Assembly: GCA_947490605.1 (NCBI GenBank)
Contig: CANLHE010000059.1
Location: 1 to 5,722, forward strand
Source: Actinomycetota bacterium
GTDB taxonomy: Bacteria > Actinomycetota > Actinomycetes > Nanopelagicales > Nanopelagicaceae
DNA length: 5,722 nt
Reading direction: 5' to 3'
The translations under genes were made by a program, and so were the position numbers. Positions 4,709-5,722 of this stretch are shown one piece after another. A model generated the notes under the pieces. It searched no databases. It was given only the letters and a program-made list of their open reading frames with translations, and was not told where the DNA came from. Numbering within the stretch: position 1 is the first letter of the stretch; every line of letters begins with the position of its first letter.

Positions 4709-5722
4709 ATGAATACAAGCAAAGGTTCAAACCTAAATCGTGTATTCCTGGCCCGATTAGCTGGCACTGCGGTCTTTGACCCAAATGGTGATCAGCTTGG
4801 CAAGGTTAGGGATGCGGTCGCAACACTGCGTACTAACAATCAGCCACCAAGAATTTTGGGCTTCATTGTTGAGGTGCCACCACGCAAAAGAATTTTTGTT
4901 CCGATTACAAGAGTAACCTCAATTGATAATGGGCATGTAATTATTACTGGACTCTTAAATATGCGCAGATTCGAACCACGTATTAACGAGATTTCTGTTT
5001 TATCTGAAATGTTAGATCGATCTGTAACTATGATCGATAACAATGAAAAAGTAACAATAGAAGATATCGCAATGGAATTATCAAAAACTGGTGATTGGTT
5101 TATTGAGCGAGTACACGTGATGCGCCGAGGTGCTGGTTTTCGCAGGCGAGGTGCTTCTTCAACAGTTACATGGGCAGAAATATCTGGAATTGCAATAAAC
5201 GAAACAAACCAAGGTGTTAGCCATTTGCTTAGTACGCTTGCAAATCTTAGAGCTGCAGATTTAGCTTCGGTTCTTCATGATCTAACACTTAAGCGTCGTG
5301 CTGAAGTTGCACGCGCATTAGATGATGAGCGATTAGCAGATGTACTAGAAGAGATGGATGAAGCTTCTCGAGTTGAGCTACTTGCAGAACTTGAAGGTGA
5401 AAGAGCAGCGGATGTATTAGAAGAGATGGATCCAGATGATGCTGCAGATTTACTTCGTGAGGTTGGCCAAGAGCGTGCCCAAGCACTACTTGCATTGATG
5501 GAGCCAGAGGATGCCGAAGATGTTCAGCGCTTAATGCACTATGAAGATTACTCAGCTGGTGGAATGATGACGACTGAACCTATTGTATTAACTGCAGATT
5601 CAACTGTTGCTGAAGCACTTTCTAGAGTGAGATTATCTGAAGTTGCGCCAGGTCTTGCATCTCAAGTATTTGTATGTCGCCAACCAACCGAAACTCCTAC
5701 CGGTAGATTAATGGGAATTGTT
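4709..5722 (+). CDS. MgtE N-terminal domain/CBS-domain protein (Rv1232c-like), 3' truncated
   Basis: The frame is open from the ATG at 4709 to the last base (338 codons); the stop lies beyond the window. Seen: an N-terminal beta-rich region resembling a PRC barrel (about residues 12-85, with FDPNGDQLGKV and FVPITRV); a linker with a basic patch (MRRGAGFRRRG); an MgtE intracellular N-domain (about 180-280) built from helical repeats, including three tandem 24-residue units (207-230, 231-254, 255-278); and then YSAGGMMTTEPIVL (281-294), which opens the first CBS domain. In true MgtE magnesium channels these cytosolic domains sense Mg2+. Related actinobacterial proteins such as Rv1232c lack the channel helices, from memory, so this is more likely a regulator or accessory protein than a transporter; the missing 3' end would decide. 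Divergent from the DMT transporter. Confidence 0.9.
   Translation, partial: MNTSKGSNLNRVFLARLAGTAVFDPNGDQLGKVRDAVATLRTNNQPPRILGFIVEVPPRKRIFVPITRVTSIDNGHVIITGLLNMRRFEPRINEISVLSEMLDRSVTMIDNNEKVTIEDIAMELSKTGDWFIERVHVMRRGAGFRRRGASSTVTWAEISGIAINETNQGVSHLLSTLANLRAADLASVLHDLTLKRRAEVARALDDERLADVLEEMDEASRVELLAELEGERAADVLEEMDPDDAADLLREVGQERAQALLALMEPEDAEDVQRLMHYEDYSAGGMMTTEPIVLTADSTVAEALSRVRLSEVAPGLASQVFVCRQPTETPTGRLMGIV

Noticed and set aside
4840..5043. Open frame of 67 codons on -
   Set aside because: Antisense shadow of the MgtE-N/CBS gene, which is open throughout and has clear domain motifs.
5289..5495. Open frame of 68 codons on -, rich in Leu and His
   Set aside because: Its composition is the mirror of the repetitive acidic MgtE-N coding region on the other strand; no start signal.

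Overview
The window looks like a piece of chromosome from a streamlined, AT-rich actinobacterium. The mycothiol gene mshB, the actinobacterial TetR-DUF3107 gene pair (compare Rv3208/Rv3208A of Mycobacterium) and the MgtE-N/CBS protein (compare Rv1232c) all point to Actinobacteria. The AT-rich composition and very short intergenic gaps suggest a low-GC freshwater lineage such as Nanopelagicales (acI); that last step is inference. I see no mobile element, CRISPR array, tRNA, rRNA or foreign-looking island.

Layout: (1) the C-terminal half of cysS on + (1-716), overlapping by a few bases the 3' end of a minus-strand pair, mshB (1905-1033) and a small four-helix membrane protein resembling DUF6113 (1036-713), which share an ATGA stop/start. 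(2) A 61-bp divergent spacer (1906-1966) with back-to-back promoters and a 13-bp perfect palindrome, a good candidate TetR operator. (3) tetR (1967-2575) and a DUF3107 gene (2613-2876) on +. (4) A minus-strand pair, an EamA/DMT transporter (4643-3735) followed with no gap by a PHP-domain phosphoesterase (3734-2886, TTG start). (5) A 65-bp divergent spacer and then a plus-strand MgtE-N/CBS-domain protein (4709-5722) that runs off the window.

The genes are mostly housekeeping or conserved accessory genes. CysS charges tRNA-Cys, and MshB makes the amine to which cysteine is later joined in mycothiol, so thiol/cysteine metabolism is a loose theme at the left end. The tetR gene is divergent from mshB and the palindrome lies in both promoters, so it may control mshB as well as itself. 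Four of the five divergent or internal starts have a TANNNT -10-like hexamer exactly 6 nt before the start codon, and the fifth has one at 7 nt. Together with the lack of Shine-Dalgarno sequences, this indicates leaderless transcription as a common expression mode here. No clearly undescribed system is present; the most interesting items are the operator candidate, the leaderless promoter geometry and the unknown-function partners of mshB and tetR.
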